Assembly (NCBI GenBank): GCA_024641965.1
Contig: JAHECC010000003.1
Location: 19,273 to 75,932, forward strand
DNA: 56,660 nucleotides
Source: Rubrivivax sp.
GTDB taxonomy: Bacteria > Pseudomonadota > Gammaproteobacteria > Burkholderiales > Burkholderiaceae_C
Direction: 5' to 3'
A model generated the notes under the pieces. It was not told the DNA's origin. It searched no databases and worked only from the letters and a program-made list of their open reading frames with translations. Every line of letters begins with the position of its first letter. Within the stretch, counting starts at the first letter, position 1. The translations under genes and the position numbers were made by a program. Positions 1-8,063 of the stretch are shown here, piece by piece.

Positions 1-128
1 GCCAGCGCCTCGTCCAATGCCTGGGCCACGCCGGGCCAGGCATGCAAGTGGGCATCGACGGCACGCTCGTAGGCTGCCAGCGCCCGCGGGCTGGCCGCGG
101 TCACGTTGTTTCCAAGCTCGTCGCGCAT
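1..128 (-). CDS. TPR-type protein, N-terminal fragment (gene runs off the left edge)
   Basis: Reading leftward from an ATG at 126-128 gives an open frame of 42 codons that continues past the window edge. It begins MRDELGNNVTAASPRALAAY and continues with an alternating Ala/Leu helical pattern (ERAVDAHLHAWPGVAQALDEAL). This resembles the N-terminus of tetratricopeptide proteins of the TTC38-like family, which open with an ASP-x-ALAAY-x-x-AVD motif. A good ribosome binding site (GGAAGG) lies 6-7 bases upstream, which supports the start. The gene is divergent from the LysR regulator at 315. Function is unknown, and only the first tenth or so of the protein is visible, so the family call is an inference from a short stretch. 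Confidence 0.6.
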   Translation of the reverse strand, partial: MRDELGNNVTAASPRALAAYERAVDAHLHAWPGVAQALDEAL

Positions 129-256
129 AGCTACCTTCCCCACCGCAGGTGCAGCAGTTCCACCAAGGCCATGCGGAGGCCGCCGAACCGCGAAGCGCCC
201 GCATCGAGCCCGCCCATCCCGGACGAACTCCACGGCTTGTTCGGCGACGATAGCGC

Positions 257-276
257 ATGCGCCGGCTGCGGCGCAT
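257..276. promoter_or_regulatory. Inverted repeat in the divergent TPR/LysR intergenic region (candidate operator)
   Basis: ATGCGCC and its exact complement GGCGCAT are separated by six bases, making a 20-base dyad about 40 bases before the LysR start codon. LysR regulators commonly bind dyads in the divergent promoter they share with a neighbour. The position fits autoregulation, but the site has no experimental support, and GC-rich DNA makes such dyads fairly easily. Confidence 0.3.
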
Positions 277-314
277 CGGTTACAACCGCGCCTGCAACGT
301 CAGCTCCCGCCCCG

Positions 315-1232
315 ATGCACCACCGCCACGTCACGCTGCGCCAGTTCCGCTACTTCGTCGCTGTGGCCGAGTGCGGCTCGGTGGCGTCGGCATCGCGCAT
401 GCTGAGCATCGCGCAGAGCGCGCTGACGAAGAGCTTGCTCGAGCTCGAAGCTGAAATCGGCAGCACGCTGTTCGAGCGCAGCTCGCGCGGCATGACGCTG
501 ACGCCGCAGGGCCACCGCTTCCTCGGCAGCGCGCGCAAGGTGCTGGGCTCTGTAGCCGATGCGCTGCGGCTGCACGCCAGTGAGCCGTCGGCCCTGGGCG
601 GCATGCTCTCGCTCGGCGTGACCAGCCTGGTGGCCGGCTACTACCTGAGCGAGCTGTTCAGCCGCTTCCGGCGCAACAACCCGCAGGTCGAGGTCTTCGT
701 CACCGAGGACACGCCGCAGTTCCTGGAGCACCTGCTGATCAACGGCGAGCTCGATGTCGCGATCATGGTCAGCAACGTGCTCAGCGAGCCGCAGGCGATG
801 GTCTCCGAAACCCTGGCGCGCAGCGCGAACCGGGTGTGGATGGCGTCGAACCACGCACTCACCGCACGCGACGAGATCACGCTCGCCGACTGCGCGGAGT
901 GCGACCAGATCGTGCTCGAGGCCGACCGCATCGACGAGCTGATGACCGGCGTGTGGTCGCGCCACCAGCTCAAGCCGCGCGTGATCCTGCGCACCTCGTC
1001 GCTGGAGGCGGTGCGCTCGCTGGTCGGCGCCGGCGCCGGCATCGCGGTGCTGCCCGACATCCTTTACCGGCCCTGGACGCTGGACGCCGAGCACGTCGAG
1101 GTGCGTCCGTTGCGCGACGAGATCCCGACGGTGGATGTCGGCCTGGTGTGGCGCCGCGGTTCGGGGCTGAAGCCCGCGGCCGCGGAGTTCATCGAACTGG
1201 CCCGCGAGACTTCGCGCACGCGCAAACCCTGA
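315..1232 (+). CDS. LysR-family transcriptional regulator
   Basis: A 305-residue protein of normal LysR length. The N-terminal winged helix-turn-helix spans residues 5-65 (LRQFRYFVAVAECGSVASAS, then the recognition region SIAQSALTKSLLELEAEIG and the wing LFERSSRGMTLTPQG). A periplasmic-binding-like effector domain follows from about residue 92 to the end, with the usual GELDVAIMV and GAGAGIAVLPD segments. The frame is open further upstream, but the ATG at 315 puts the HTH at the usual distance from the N-terminus, so it is preferred. The gene is divergent from the TPR gene and 69 bases before the short-chain dehydrogenase gene; either could be a target. The effector is unknown. Confidence 0.88.
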   Translation: MHHRHVTLRQFRYFVAVAECGSVASASRMLSIAQSALTKSLLELEAEIGSTLFERSSRGMTLTPQGHRFLGSARKVLGSVADALRLHASEPSALGGMLSLGVTSLVAGYYLSELFSRFRRNNPQVEVFVTEDTPQFLEHLLINGELDVAIMVSNVLSEPQAMVSETLARSANRVWMASNHALTARDEITLADCAECDQIVLEADRIDELMTGVWSRHQLKPRVILRTSSLEAVRSLVGAGAGIAVLPDILYRPWTLDAEHVEVRPLRDEIPTVDVGLVWRRGSGLKPAAAEFIELARETSRTRKP

Positions 1233-1235
1233 TCG

Positions 1236-1259
1236 GGCGCCGCCGGATAATTCGGCGCC
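1236..1259 (+). terminator. Possible hairpin terminator after the LysR gene
   Basis: GGCGCCG pairs perfectly with CGGCGCC across a 10-base loop, starting four bases after the LysR stop codon. There is no U-tract after the stem, so this is at best an imperfect intrinsic terminator. The loop contains GATAAT, the only AT-rich patch in the 69-base gap, which could instead be the -10 element of the next gene, though no convincing -35 stands at the right distance. Confidence 0.3.
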
Positions 1260-1301
1260 TACCCTACCGGCGCCGCCCACTCCCGACAAAGGACAAGTCT
1301 C

Positions 1302-2435
1302 ATGGTCACCAAGAAAAGCCCGAAGTCGAGTGCGGGAACGAAGGCCGGCACGACGACGCGCCGCAAGCCCAAAGCCGCCGCAGACGCGGCAGCCCCTGCA
1401 ACCGACACGCCTGCAGCGCACAAGCCGAAGGCCTCGGTCGCCCGCACGGTCGCCCTAACAATCCAGTCCAGCCCGGTGGGCAAGGCCGCGGCCGTCACGC
1501 AGGCCATCGTGCAATCGCGCAAGAACGCGCAACTCGGCCGCCGCGTGCGCAACAAGGTGGTCGTGGTCACCGGCGCCAGCTCGGGCATCGGCGAGGACTG
1601 TGCGCTGAAGCTGGCCGCCGCCGGCGCCACCGTCATCCTGGCTGCGCGCACGCCGGCCAAGCTCGACGCCACGCTGACCAAGATCCAGGCCCGGGGCGGC
1701 AAGGCCTTCGCCTACGCCTGCGACATCGCCGACCTGGCCGACTGCGACCGCTTCGTCAAGACGGTGCTCGCCGAGCACCGCCACGTCGACATCCTGATCA
1801 ACAACGCCGGGCGCTCGATCCGCCGGTCGGTGAAGTTCTCCTTCGACCGCTTCCACGACTTCGAGCGCACGATGCAGCTCAACTACTTCGGCGCGCTGCG
1901 GCTGATCTTCGGCTTCGCGCCGGTGATGCTCGAACGCAAGAGCGGCCACATCGTAAACATCTCGTCGATCGGCGTGCTCGCCAGCCCGCCGCGCTTCTCG
2001 GCCTACGTGGCATCGAAGGCCGCGCTCGACGCGTTCTCGTGGTGCGCGGCCTCCGAGTTCGCCGATGCCAACGTGCGCTTCACCACCGTCAACATGCCGC
2101 TGGTGCGCACGCCGATGATCGCGCCGACGAAGCTGTACGACGCCTTCCCGACGCTGTCGCCGGACGATGCCGCCGAGCTGGTGATGACCGCGATCATCGA
2201 CCGGCCCAAGCGCGTGGCCACCGGGCTCGGCCTGGCCGGCGCGGTGGCACAGTCGGTGGCGCCGGGCGTCAGCGAGTTCGTGCTGAACCAGGCCTATAGG
2301 CTGTTCCCCGACTCGCCCGCGGCGCGCGGACTGAGCGAGGAGGAAGCTGCCAGGGAAATGGCCGATATGCCGCGCAGCCCGGTCGACCTGGCGCGCAAGT
2401 TGTTCGCGCAGGCCTTCAGCGGAGTGCACTGGTAG
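1302..2435 (+). CDS. Short-chain dehydrogenase/reductase with Lys/Ala-rich N-terminal extension
   Basis: A 377-residue SDR. The cofactor loop TGASSGIG is at residues 90-97, the NNAG motif at 167-170, the catalytic Ser at 221/222 and the YxxxK pair in YVASK at 235-239, so all classical active-site residues are present. The fold resembles bacterial SDRs acting on lipid or acyl substrates (acyl-CoA/aldehyde reductase-like), but the substrate cannot be named. The first 80 residues precede the Rossmann fold; the first 45 are a low-complexity Lys/Ala/Thr/Pro-rich tail (TKKSPKSSAGTKAGTTTRRK) resembling histone H1-like or phasin-tail sequences. An amphipathic Ala-rich linker follows. The start ATG lies downstream of AAGGACAAG. 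The gene converges on patD with only ten bases between the stops. Confidence 0.85.
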   Translation: MVTKKSPKSSAGTKAGTTTRRKPKAAADAAAPATDTPAAHKPKASVARTVALTIQSSPVGKAAAVTQAIVQSRKNAQLGRRVRNKVVVVTGASSGIGEDCALKLAAAGATVILAARTPAKLDATLTKIQARGGKAFAYACDIADLADCDRFVKTVLAEHRHVDILINNAGRSIRRSVKFSFDRFHDFERTMQLNYFGALRLIFGFAPVMLERKSGHIVNISSIGVLASPPRFSAYVASKAALDAFSWCAASEFADANVRFTTVNMPLVRTPMIAPTKLYDAFPTLSPDDAAELVMTAIIDRPKRVATGLGLAGAVAQSVAPGVSEFVLNQAYRLFPDSPAARGLSEEEAAREMADMPRSPVDLARKLFAQAFSGVHW

Positions 2436-2449
2436 GCGGCAGCGCCTAC
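2432..2449. terminator. Bidirectional hairpin over the two convergent stop codons
   Basis: GTAGGCG and CGCCTAC form a perfect 7-bp stem with loop GCAG. The TAG stop of the plus-strand SDR (2433-2435) lies in one arm and the TAG stop of the minus-strand aldehyde dehydrogenase (2446-2448) in the other. The position between convergent genes fits a shared transcription terminator. No U-tract is present on either side. Confidence 0.45.
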
Positions 2450-3885
2450 AGCTTGACCATCACATGCCGCGCGACGGTGTAGTCCTCCAGCGCGTACATG
2501 CTCATGTCCTTGCCGTAGCCCGACGACTTCATGCCGCCGTGCGGCATTTCGTTGACGAGCATGAAGTGGGTGTTGATCCAGGTGCAGCCGTACTGCAGCT
2601 TCTTGGCCACGCGCATTGCGCGGCCCACGTCCTGCGTCCATACGCTCGACGCCAGGCCGTAGTCGCTGTCGTTGGCCCAGGCGATGGCCTGCTCGGTGTC
2701 ACTGAAGCGCGTCACGCTGACCACCGGGCCGAAAACCTCGCGCTTGACGATCTCGTCCTCCTGGCGCGCACCGGCCACCACCGTCGGCTCGTAGAAGAAG
2801 CCCGCGCCAGAACGTGCCTTGCCGCCTGCGGTGATCTCCATGTGGCCGGCCATCTGCGCGCGCTCGACAAAACTGGCAACACGGTTGCGCTGGCGGTCGC
2901 TGATCAGCGGGCCGATCTCGGCCTCGGCGTCGTCCTGCAGGCCCATCTTGATGGTCTTGACCGCGCTGCTCAGGTCGGCCACCAGCTTGTCGTAGACCTT
3001 GGCGCCCGCGTAGATGCGGCAGGCAGCCGTGCAGTCCTGCCCGGCGTTGTAATAGCCGAAGGTACGCAAGCCTTCGACCACGGCGCTGAGGTCGGCATCG
3101 TCGAAGACGATCACCGGCGCCTTGCCGCCGAGTTCGAGGTGCGTGCGCTTGAGCGTGCCGGTGGCCGCCTGCAGGATCTTGCGGCCGGTGGACACATCGC
3201 CAGTCACGCTGACCATCGCCACCTTCGGGTGCTCGACCAGCGGCTGGCCGACGCTCGGCCCACGCCCGGCGATGACGTTCAGCACGCCCTTCGGGAAGAT
3301 CTCGGCCGCCACCTTCGCCAGCAGCAGCGTGCTCAGCGGCGTCTGTTCGCTCGGCTTGATGACCACCGTGTTGCCGGCGGCCAGCGCCGGCGCGATCTTC
3401 CACGCCGCCATCATCAGCGGGTAGTTCCACGGCGCGATCGAGGCCACCACGCCCACCGGGTCGCGCCGGATCATGCTGGTGTGGCCGGCCAGGTATTCGT
3501 TGGCGACCGTGCCGCCGATGCAGCGCGCGGCGCCCGCAAAGTAGCGGTAGCAGTCAGTGATGGCCGGGATCTCGTCGCCCAGCGCGCGCGCGTAGGGCTT
3601 GCCGCAATTCAGCGACTCGAGCCGAGCGAATTCCTCGGCGCGCGACTCGATCGCGTCGGCCAGCTTCAGCAGCAATCGCGATCGCTCCATCGGTGTGGTC
3701 TCGCTCCAGCCGTCGAAGGCCCGGTGCGCCGCGGACACGGCGCGATGCACCTGCTCGCTCGAGGCTTCGGGGACCTGCACCAGCAGCTCGCCGGTGGAGG
3801 GGTTCAGCACCTTCTCGGGCTCGCCTTCGCCGGCGACGAAGGCGCCGTCGATCAACAGTTCGGTGGGCAATGCGATGTCGGCCAT
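2446..3885 (-). CDS. patD: Gamma-aminobutyraldehyde dehydrogenase (PatD/YdcW-like)
   Basis: A 479-residue NAD(P)-dependent aldehyde dehydrogenase. It should oxidise 4-aminobutanal, made by transamination of putrescine, to 4-aminobutyrate. The ALDH signature residues are present: the PWNYP loop at 152-156, the general-base Glu in LELGGKAP at 251 and the catalytic Cys in [11 protein letters not shown] at 285. The start at 3885 is chosen because AAGGAGG lies 6 bases upstream; the open frame continues 14 codons further, but without support. It is the last gene of a minus-strand operon 22 bases after the YdcV-like permease. That order (binding protein, ATPase, two permeases, dehydrogenase) is the one known for E. 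coli ydcSTUV-patD, which strengthens the substrate assignment. Confidence 0.88.
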   Translation of the reverse strand: MADIALPTELLIDGAFVAGEGEPEKVLNPSTGELLVQVPEASSEQVHRAVSAAHRAFDGWSETTPMERSRLLLKLADAIESRAEEFARLESLNCGKPYARALGDEIPAITDCYRYFAGAARCIGGTVANEYLAGHTSMIRRDPVGVVASIAPWNYPLMMAAWKIAPALAAGNTVVIKPSEQTPLSTLLLAKVAAEIFPKGVLNVIAGRGPSVGQPLVEHPKVAMVSVTGDVSTGRKILQAATGTLKRTHLELGGKAPVIVFDDADLSAVVEGLRTFGYYNAGQDCTAACRIYAGAKVYDKLVADLSSAVKTIKMGLQDDAEAEIGPLISDRQRNRVASFVERAQMAGHMEITAGGKARSGAGFFYEPTVVAGARQEDEIVKREVFGPVVSVTRFSDTEQAIAWANDSDYGLASSVWTQDVGRAMRVAKKLQYGCTWINTHFMLVNEMPHGGMKSSGYGKDMSMYALEDYTVARHVMVKL

Positions 3886-3907
3886 AAGTTCCTCCTTGGG
3901 TGTCGGA

Positions 3908-4708
3908 TCAGCGGTGCGCCGTCTCATCGGCGCGGGTCAGGTAGTAAGCGGCCAGGATCGGCACGAAGGTCAGCGCGATGATCACCACCGCGACGACGTT
4001 GGTCACCGGCCGCTGACGCGGGCGGATCAGCTCCTGCAGCATCCAGATCGGCAGCGTGGTCTGCTGCCCTGCGGTGAAGGTGGTGACGATGACCTCGTCG
4101 AAGCTCAGTGCAAAGGCCAGCAGCGCGCCGGCGAGCAGCGCCGAGCCCATCTGCGGCAGGATCACGTGGCGCACCGTCTGGAAGGCATCGGCGCCCAGGT
4201 CCATCGAGGCCTCGATCAGGTTCGGATTCAAGCGCCGCAGCCGCGCCACCGCGTTGTTGTAAACCACCACCACGCAGAAGGTGGCATGGCCGATGACGAT
4301 GGTCCAGAAAGAGAACGGGATCTCCAGCGTGCCGTAGGCCGAGCGCAGCGCGATGCCGGTGATCACGCCGGGCAGCGCGATCGGCAGGATCAGCAGCAGC
4401 GAGACCGCGTCGCGACCGAAGAACTTGGCCCGTGCCAGCGCGGCGGCCGCCAACGTGCCGAGCACGATCGCGACGATGCTCGACAGCGATGCCACCTGGA
4501 AACTGAGCTTGATCGCGGCCCACACGTCCTCGCGCTGCCAGGCCACGGCGAACCACTTCGTCGTCAGCGCCGGCGGCGGGAAGATGTAGCTCTTGTCCTC
4601 GGCGCTGAAGGCATACAGCACGATCAGCGCCAGCGGAATGTGCAGGAAGGCGATCACCGCCCAGGCGGCCGCCTTCAAGCCGAGGCTGGCGCCGCGTTCA
4701 GAGCGCAT
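3908..4708 (-). CDS. ydcV: Polyamine-type ABC transporter permease (YdcV/PotC-like)
   Basis: A 266-residue inner-membrane protein with about six hydrophobic segments. The first is [20 protein letters not shown] near residues 14-33. The binding-protein-dependent permease (EAA) loop appears around [20 protein letters not shown], where it docks on the ATPase. Length and order match PotC/YdcV. The start ATG at 4708 lies inside the end of the upstream permease gene (11-base overlap), which implies translational coupling. It is the second of two permeases expected in a heterodimeric importer with the YdcU-like protein. The substrate is inferred to be putrescine or a related polyamine from the YdcS-like receptor and the adjacent patD. 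Confidence 0.87.
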   Translation of the reverse strand: MRSERGASLGLKAAAWAVIAFLHIPLALIVLYAFSAEDKSYIFPPPALTTKWFAVAWQREDVWAAIKLSFQVASLSSIVAIVLGTLAAAALARAKFFGRDAVSLLLILPIALPGVITGIALRSAYGTLEIPFSFWTIVIGHATFCVVVVYNNAVARLRRLNPNLIEASMDLGADAFQTVRHVILPQMGSALLAGALLAFALSFDEVIVTTFTAGQQTTLPIWMLQELIRPRQRPVTNVVAVVIIALTFVPILAAYYLTRADETAHR

Positions 4709-5645
4709 CGAAGGCCCCCAGACGCTTGGCGAACCAAAGGTATACGCCCACCACCACGATCGGCACCAGCGAGAAGGCGGCGGCAAAAGGCACGTTACCG
4801 GCCACGCCCTGCTGCTTGTAGACCACCTGGCCGATGTAGTTGGTGCTGTCGCCGATGACCTGCGGAATGATGTAGTCGCCCAGCGTCAGACTGAAGGTGA
4901 AGATCGAGCCGGCGGCGATGCCGGGCAGCGCCAGCGGCAGGATCACCTTGCGCAGCGTCAGGCCGGCGCCGGCACCGAGATCGCCCGAGGCCTCGATGTA
5001 CGAGCCGGGGATGCGCTCGATCGCCGCCTGCACCGGCAGGATCATGAACGGCAGCCACATGTAGACGAAGACGATGAACGTACCGAGCGTGGAAAAACTC
5101 AGGCTCGGCCCGCCGATCGACGGCAACGACAGCAGCGCGTCGATGATCCAATGGGCATGCGCCTGGTCGGCCAGCCAGGAGATCGCGCCTTCCTTGGCCA
5201 GCAGCAGCTTCCACGCATACAGCCGCACCAGGTAGCTCGACCACAACGGCAGCATGACCGCGATGTAGAGCATCGCCTTGGTCGCACCGCTGGCATGCCG
5301 GGCCATGTAGTAGGCCAGCGGGAAGGCCAGCACGCCGCAGGTCAAGGTGACGGCGATCGCCATCGTCACCGAGCGCACGACCACGTCGAGGTTCGACGGC
5401 CGCGTCATCTCGACGAAGTTCTTCAGCGTGAACTCGCGCACCACCTGGCCGGTAAAGTCGTCCAGGCCGAAGAAGGCGTTGGCCAGCAGCGCGAACAGCG
5501 AGCCCAGGTAGATGACGCCGAACCACAGCAGTGGCGGCGCCAGCAGCGCCAGCAGCAGCAGGCCGCGGCGCGTGTAGAGCAAGTCAGAGACGCGGCGCCG
5601 CAGGCCGGCCACAGGCGGTGGCGGCAGCGTCAATGCGGCGCTCAT
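4698..5645 (-). CDS. ydcU: Polyamine-type ABC transporter permease (YdcU/PotB-like)
   Basis: A 315-residue inner-membrane permease with a longer N-terminus than its partner, typical of PotB/YdcU proteins. Hydrophobic segments start with LLLLALLAPPLLWFGVIYLG. The EAA-type coupling loop is visible as YIEASGDLGAGAGLTLRKVI, about 100 residues from the C-terminus. The ATG at 5645 overlaps the stop of the ATPase gene as ATGA, so the two are translationally coupled, and the 3' end overlaps the next permease by 11 bases. With the YdcV-like protein it should form the transmembrane channel of the importer. Confidence 0.87.
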   Translation of the reverse strand: MSAALTLPPPPVAGLRRRVSDLLYTRRGLLLLALLAPPLLWFGVIYLGSLFALLANAFFGLDDFTGQVVREFTLKNFVEMTRPSNLDVVVRSVTMAIAVTLTCGVLAFPLAYYMARHASGATKAMLYIAVMLPLWSSYLVRLYAWKLLLAKEGAISWLADQAHAHWIIDALLSLPSIGGPSLSFSTLGTFIVFVYMWLPFMILPVQAAIERIPGSYIEASGDLGAGAGLTLRKVILPLALPGIAAGSIFTFSLTLGDYIIPQVIGDSTNYIGQVVYKQQGVAGNVPFAAAFSLVPIVVVGVYLWFAKRLGAFDAL

Positions 5646-6652
5646 GCTCGGCCTTGCGTTTGCAGCGCATGCACGGCGTGCGCTTCCCAATGCAGATGCA
5701 CGGTGTCGCCCAGACTCGGCGCGTCGACGGCCTGCGCCAGGTCGGCCTGCAGCAACGTGCCCTGCACCTCGACCTTGACACGCGTGAAGGCACCGAAATA
5801 TTGCACCTCACGCACGTTGCCGCTGGCACGGGCATCGGCCGCCTCACCCAGACGGATGCGTTCGGGACGCAGCATCGCGCTGGCATGGCCGGTCAGGCGT
5901 CGCGCCGCCTCATCGTCGAGCACGTTGGCGGCACCGACGAACTGTGCGACGAATCGTGTCGCCGGTGCGTCATAGACCTGCTGTGGCGCACCGACCTGCT
6001 CGAGCCGACCCGCGTTGAACACGCCGATGCGGTCGCTCATCGACAGCGCTTCATGCTGGTCATGGGTGATGAACAGGAAGGTGATGCCCAGGCGCCGCTG
6101 CAGTGCCTTCAGCTCACTTTGCATCTGCTCGCGCAGCTTCAGGTCGAGCGCACCCAGCGGCTCGTCGAGCAGCAGGACCTGCGGCTGGCCGATCAGCGCA
6201 CGTGCCAACGCCACCCGCTGGCGTTGCCCGCCTGACAGCTGCCCCGGGCGCCTATCGCCGACGTCGGTGAGTTCGACCAGGTCGAGCAGTTCGTCGGCGC
6301 GGCGCGCGCGCGTGGCCTTGTCGACCTTGCGCACCATCAGCGCATAGGCGACGTTGTCGCGGATGCTCATGTGCGGGAACAACGCGTAGTCCTGGAACAC
6401 GGTGTTCACCGGCCGCGCGTAAGGGGGCAGCCGCGTCATGTCCTGGTCGGCGATACGGATGCGCCCTTCGGTCGGCAGCGTGAAGCCACCGATCATTCGC
6501 AGGCAGGTGGTCTTGCCCGAGCCCGAAGGCCCGAGCAGCGTGAAGAACTCGCCCGGCTCGATCGTCAGATCGACGCCGTCGACCGCCCGCACCTCATGGC
6601 CGGCGGTGCCGAAGACACAGGAGACGCGGTCGAGAGTGACCGCCGCCGTCAT
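5642..6652 (-). CDS. ydcT: Polyamine-type ABC transporter ATP-binding protein (YdcT/PotA-like)
   Basis: A 336-residue ATPase. Walker A is GPSGSGKTT at residues 41-49, the ABC signature LSGGQRQR at 139-146 and Walker B LLLDEP at 160-165, followed by the D-loop GALD. The H-loop His is in FLFITHDQHEA. A C-terminal TOBE-type domain starts near residue 235 (MLRPERIRLGEA), as in PotA/MalK-type importer ATPases. The start codon directly follows the stop of the receptor gene, and the end overlaps the YdcU-like gene as ATGA. It would energise uptake by the two permeases encoded downstream. Confidence 0.9.
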   Translation of the reverse strand: MTAAVTLDRVSCVFGTAGHEVRAVDGVDLTIEPGEFFTLLGPSGSGKTTCLRMIGGFTLPTEGRIRIADQDMTRLPPYARPVNTVFQDYALFPHMSIRDNVAYALMVRKVDKATRARRADELLDLVELTDVGDRRPGQLSGGQRQRVALARALIGQPQVLLLDEPLGALDLKLREQMQSELKALQRRLGITFLFITHDQHEALSMSDRIGVFNAGRLEQVGAPQQVYDAPATRFVAQFVGAANVLDDEAARRLTGHASAMLRPERIRLGEAADARASGNVREVQYFGAFTRVKVEVQGTLLQADLAQAVDAPSLGDTVHLHWEAHAVHALQTQGRA

Positions 6653-7822
6653 CTATCTGCCGCCCAGCACCGCGATGTAATCCGACACCCACTTGTGGTA
6701 CGGCACGCAGGTATTGTTCTGGCTCTTGCACTGCGACACCGGCGTGCGCCAGAAGGAGATCTTCTCGAAGGACTCATAGCCCTGGCGCGCGCAACCCTCG
6801 TCGGTGAGCAGCTTGTTGCCCTTGCAGGCGGCCGGCACCGAAGGCACCGAGCCGAACCAGGCCGACAGATCGCCCTGCAGCTTCGGGTTCAGCGAATGCT
6901 CCAGCCACATGTAGGCGCAGTTCGGGTTCTTCGCGTCGACATGCATCATCGTGCTGTCGGCCCAGCCGGTCGCCCCTTCGACCGGCACCACATGCGCCAC
7001 CGGCGCCTTCTTGCTCTTCAGGATGTTGGCCTGGAACTGCCAGCTCGACGAGGCCACCACGCCCTCGTTGGTGAAGTCGTCGATCTGCACGAAGGCGTCG
7101 TGCCAGTACTTGCCGACGATCTTGCGCTGCCCGCGCAGCAGTTCCAGCGCGGCCTTGTACTGCGCCTCGTTCAGCTCGTAGGGGTCCTTGATGCCCAGCG
7201 CTGGGTTCTTCTTCATCAGGTACAGCGCCGCATCGGCGATGTAGATCGGGCCGTCGAAGGCCTGCACGCGGCCCTTGTTGCTCTTGCCGTCGGGCAAGGT
7301 GGTCTCCTCGAACACCACGTTCCAGCTGGTCGGCGGCTTGTCGCCGAAGACCTTGGTGTTGTACATCAGCACGTTCCAGCCCCATTGGTAGGGCACGCCG
7401 TAGTGCTTGCCGCCGTCGTAGTGCCAAGGCGCCTTCTGCAGCCGCGGGTCGACGTTCTTGTAGCTCGGGATAAGACCTACGTTCAGCGGCTGCACCTTGC
7501 CGCCACGGATGAGCCGCGTGGTGGCGTCGCCCGAGGCGGTGACCAGGTCGAAGCCGCCTTCGTTCATCAGCGCCACCATTTCGTCGGAGGTGCCGGCCGT
7601 CTTGACGTTGACCTTGCAGCCGCTGGCCTTCTCGAAGTCGGTGACCCAGTCGAAGTTCTTGTCGGTGGCGCCGCGCTCGATGTAGCCCGGCCAGGCGACG
7701 ATGTCGACCTGGCCTTCGGCCTTGCCGATCTTCTGCAACGGCGCCTTCTGCGCTTGGATGGGGGTGGTGACGAGCAGCGCGGCGGCGGCGATGCCGAACA
7801 AACTGTGGATGTGGGAAACCAT
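6653..7822 (-). CDS. ydcS: Periplasmic polyamine-binding protein (YdcS-like)
   Basis: A 389-residue extracellular solute-binding protein, the first gene of the transporter operon. The start at 7822 is chosen because GGAGGT stands 8 bases upstream and because it yields a clean Sec signal peptide (hydrophobic core GIAAAALLVTTPIQA, cleavage near IQA-QK). The mature part matches what I recall of E. coli YdcS over its whole length: VDIVAWPGYIERG, AGTSDEMVALM, FDLVTASGDATTRLI, YGVPYQWGWN, LPDGKSNKGRVQAFDGPIYI and the C-terminal DYIAVLGGR. The retained Trp/Tyr/Asp-rich segments fit a polyamine-binding cleft. Expected role: capture putrescine or a related diamine in the periplasm for the YdcTUV-like importer. 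Confidence 0.9.
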   Translation of the reverse strand: MVSHIHSLFGIAAAALLVTTPIQAQKAPLQKIGKAEGQVDIVAWPGYIERGATDKNFDWVTDFEKASGCKVNVKTAGTSDEMVALMNEGGFDLVTASGDATTRLIRGGKVQPLNVGLIPSYKNVDPRLQKAPWHYDGGKHYGVPYQWGWNVLMYNTKVFGDKPPTSWNVVFEETTLPDGKSNKGRVQAFDGPIYIADAALYLMKKNPALGIKDPYELNEAQYKAALELLRGQRKIVGKYWHDAFVQIDDFTNEGVVASSSWQFQANILKSKKAPVAHVVPVEGATGWADSTMMHVDAKNPNCAYMWLEHSLNPKLQGDLSAWFGSVPSVPAACKGNKLLTDEGCARQGYESFEKISFWRTPVSQCKSQNNTCVPYHKWVSDYIAVLGGR

Positions 7823-8055
7823 TTGCGACCTCCAGGCAATGTGCGATCGCCGCATCCTGTGGGTGCGGTACGAGCCGCGAACAATAGGTCCCCGCCTGGG
7901 CCCTGAAAAGTTCAATCATTCGGTGCCGACCTATCTTGAAAAGTGATACCTCGGGTTAGCACGGATGACATTCACATCGCTGTCTTTGCGCCCCAGCCGC
8001 GACGGCAGCATTTGAAACATTTGACTCTATGTATCACTCGTGCAACAATTGTTGA
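7823..8055. promoter_or_regulatory. Divergent control region between the ydcS-like and rpiR-like genes
   Basis: 233 bases without a gene, clearly richer in A+T than its surroundings. TGAAAAGT occurs at 7904-7911 and 7937-7944 (start spacing 33 bases); the first copy forms the dyad TGAA-AAG-TTCA. A third related element, TTTGAAACATTTGA, is at 8011-8024. TGAAA/TTTCA half-sites are common in operators of RpiR-family regulators, so these are candidate sites for the product of the gene at 8056. A possible -35 (TTGACT, 8021-8026) lies close to the rpiR-like start. No promoter is convincing on either strand. Confidence 0.5.
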
Positions 8056-8063
8056 ATGCAACA
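8041..8063 (+). promoter_or_regulatory. Palindrome and repeat at the start codon of the RpiR regulator gene
   Basis: CAACAATTGTTG (8043-8054) is a perfect 12-base palindrome ending two bases before the ATG at 8056. TGCAACA occurs on both sides of it (8041-8047 and 8057-8063). The second copy also pairs with TGTTG to give TGTTG-AATG-CAACA across the start codon. There is no Shine-Dalgarno sequence in the usual place. The arrangement fits an autoregulatory operator, or a structure controlling initiation on a leaderless or poorly initiated mRNA; which one is inference. Confidence 0.45.

Noticed and set aside
4593-5975. Plus-strand open frame opposite the two permease genes
   Set aside because: It is antisense to conserved ABC permeases and has no recognisable domain.
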